From: Sorghum bicolor
Lineage: Eukaryota > Streptophyta > Magnoliopsida > Poales > Poaceae
DNA length: 64,000 nucleotides
Reading direction: 5' to 3'
Assembly (NCBI RefSeq): GCF_000003195.3
Contig: NC_012873.2
Span: 18,647,161-18,711,160 of the forward strand
Shown: positions 62,761-64,000 of the stretch, in pieces
Numbering within the stretch: the stretch's first letter is position 1
Layout: each line of letters opens with the position of its first letter
Position numbers and translations under genes: made by a program
The notes under the pieces: model-generated
The model's input: the letters and a program-made list of their open reading frames with translations, nothing else
Database searches by the model: none
What the model was told of the DNA's origin: nothing

Positions 62761-63707
62761 GCTAGACTTACCCGTCATAAACTTTAAAATAAAGACTCTT
62801 CAAGGATCGTGAAGGCTATATAGTGGGATAGCTAACAACCATTTTTGCAAAGCCGCAGGATTTTACTATCATAACCTACATAAATCTTTCTTCTTTTAAT
62901 TTGCTCAAGTTGAAAGTGTCATTACCTATTATCTAGGTTTGCACCTGCACTATTACAAGCAAGTATAGGGATATGATAGTACTTCATCATAGCATTCATA
63001 AACCCTTCCATTTTAACTAAAGTGTTCCATAGTCCTTACTACGAGGACGAAGCTCATGTCAAGTGCTCACTATCCAGGAGCGATGGCGATTCGAATCGAT
63101 TTCTAACCAGCTGGCGAGGTATTCCCCACACAAACCACACTCACTGATCAAGTGAGCTACAGATCACCATATTACACTATCCAGGACCAATTCGCGGGTT
63201 CGGCAGGCACCGCCAGTACCCGAGGACCGTTCCGGCGACCGAGGTATCCAAGGTATACCAAGGTTGCGCGCCGCGCCCTCGTCGTTCTCCTCAACCATCA
63301 CCAATACAGTGCATGGCGGCTCGATTCCCGGCCCAGATAGTGTTCAGGCTTCGCGGTCGGAACGACTTATCCTTCTAGCTAAGTGTGGGGCATGCGTTCA
63401 ACATGACAAGAGGGCCGTCAACGACCGGTCCTTAATCGACACAGGCAGGGGCACTATGGTCAACTTACCATAAGACCCTGCCCGGTCTCCAATTCCATTC
63501 CACACTTGGCTATTCTTTTCCCAAAGCAACCACTGCTTACCCAAGCAGGTATCCACCTATATCTCGCAGGTGACAGGGGATCACCCGACTTCTACCGGAC
63601 TAAGCAAGCTAAGCATAGACTCCGTGCCTATCTACATAGGACAAGGTAGGTAAACAAGTAGGGATAACAAGGAGTACATATGCATCAACGGTATCAAGCA
63701 ATTCCTA

Positions 63708-63935
63708 TCACTTAAATGCAGTATAGTAGAACAAGCATAGTATATCCTGTAAGTTAGCGAGAATAGGGAGACTTAGAATGCTCCAGGGCTTGCCTTTCTC
63801 AAACGTGCTGGGTCGGTGATCCGGACACTCCTGGAGTTCCTCTCCGGGTTCCTGTTCTTCCGGAGGTTCCTGCTCCTGAATCTCCTCTGGCTCCTCGGGT
63901 CCCACCTCGTTCTCCTGCGAGCCTGTATGATGCAT
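63708..63935 (-). CDS. F4 copy of the conserved acidic reading frame, 75 aa
   Basis: An intact small frame from the ATG at 63935: MHHTGSQ start, a Glu/Pro/Gln-rich middle, then ECPDH, FEKGKP, SILSLP and a hydrophobic end. It is the only F copy here with ATG, acidic part and conserved tail in one frame. The function is unknown and translation is unproven. Confidence 0.45.
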   Translation of the reverse strand: MHHTGSQENEVGPEEPEEIQEQEPPEEQEPGEELQECPDHRPSTFEKGKPWSILSLPILANLQDILCLFYYTAFK

Positions 63936-64000
63936 GTGTGCTCATGTGTGGAGTGCGAGATGCCCGAGTGGATGCTTGCAGGAAAAGGTACCAAATGATC

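Larger units (their letters stand above)
62291..64000 (-). mobile_element. F4: long-LTR family member, inverted, runs off the window
   Basis: It begins TGTAACAGAACC, the reverse complement of the F-family 3' end, after CGGGG of D. The hairpin is at 62741-62760, conserved blocks lie around 63360-63460, and an acidic frame at 63708-63935. It is closer to F1 than to F2 or F3. Confidence 0.78.

Overview
This window is repeat-dense plant chromosome, almost certainly from a grass. Nearly all of it is nested Ty3/Gypsy-type LTR retrotransposons of the Athila and Tat lineages, plus members of a long-LTR family with little coding capacity. I found no convincing host gene, rRNA, tRNA or CRISPR array. 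The grass assignment is inferred from the element types, the nesting style and the GC-rich element genes. The species cannot be read from the sequence.

Region 1 (1-32059) is a tandem array of a non-autonomous Athila-like element, called A, on the minus strand. Two units are visible and share one LTR: T1 remnant | A1 internal (4897-10854) | shared LTR (10855-12439) | A2 internal 3' end (12440-12540) | T2 (12541-24519) | rest of A2 internal (24520-30474) | outer LTR (30475-32059). The middle LTR has a primer binding site on one side and a polypurine tract on the other. It therefore serves as the 5' LTR of one unit and the 3' LTR of the next. Both units carry the same nested Tat-lineage element (T) at the same site with the same CCATG target duplication, so the ~19.6-kb unit was duplicated after T inserted. 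A encodes gag-protease and an Athila ORF1-type protein but no reverse transcriptase or integrase. T2 is nearly complete: identical-looking 462-bp LTRs, gag-protease, RT/RNase H/second RNase H/integrase, and a convergent antisense gene that I resolve into six GT-AG exons with an uninterrupted frame.

Region 2 (32060-64000) is a pile of older elements. In order: F1 (long-LTR family, plus strand); C (Tat-like, plus strand, 5' LTR to protease) cut by B; B (Athila-like, minus strand, 3' LTR to pol, with a small coiled-coil accessory ORF); F2 (4.1-kb F LTR); G (decayed Athila-like, plus strand) cut by F3 (4040-bp F LTR with TTATC duplication); D (same family as C but inverted, minus strand, with a broken antisense gene on the plus strand); and F4 (F family, minus strand), which runs off the end.

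The most unusual signals are these: the shared-LTR array; a fossil LTR-end/PBS junction inside the LTR of A, implying that the LTR boundary moved by 55 bp; GC-rich dyads upstream of TATA boxes both in the LTRs and ahead of the 3' accessory gene in two Athila families; internal polypurine tracts that match each element's own terminal tract; and a conserved hairpin and acidic reading frame inside the F LTRs.
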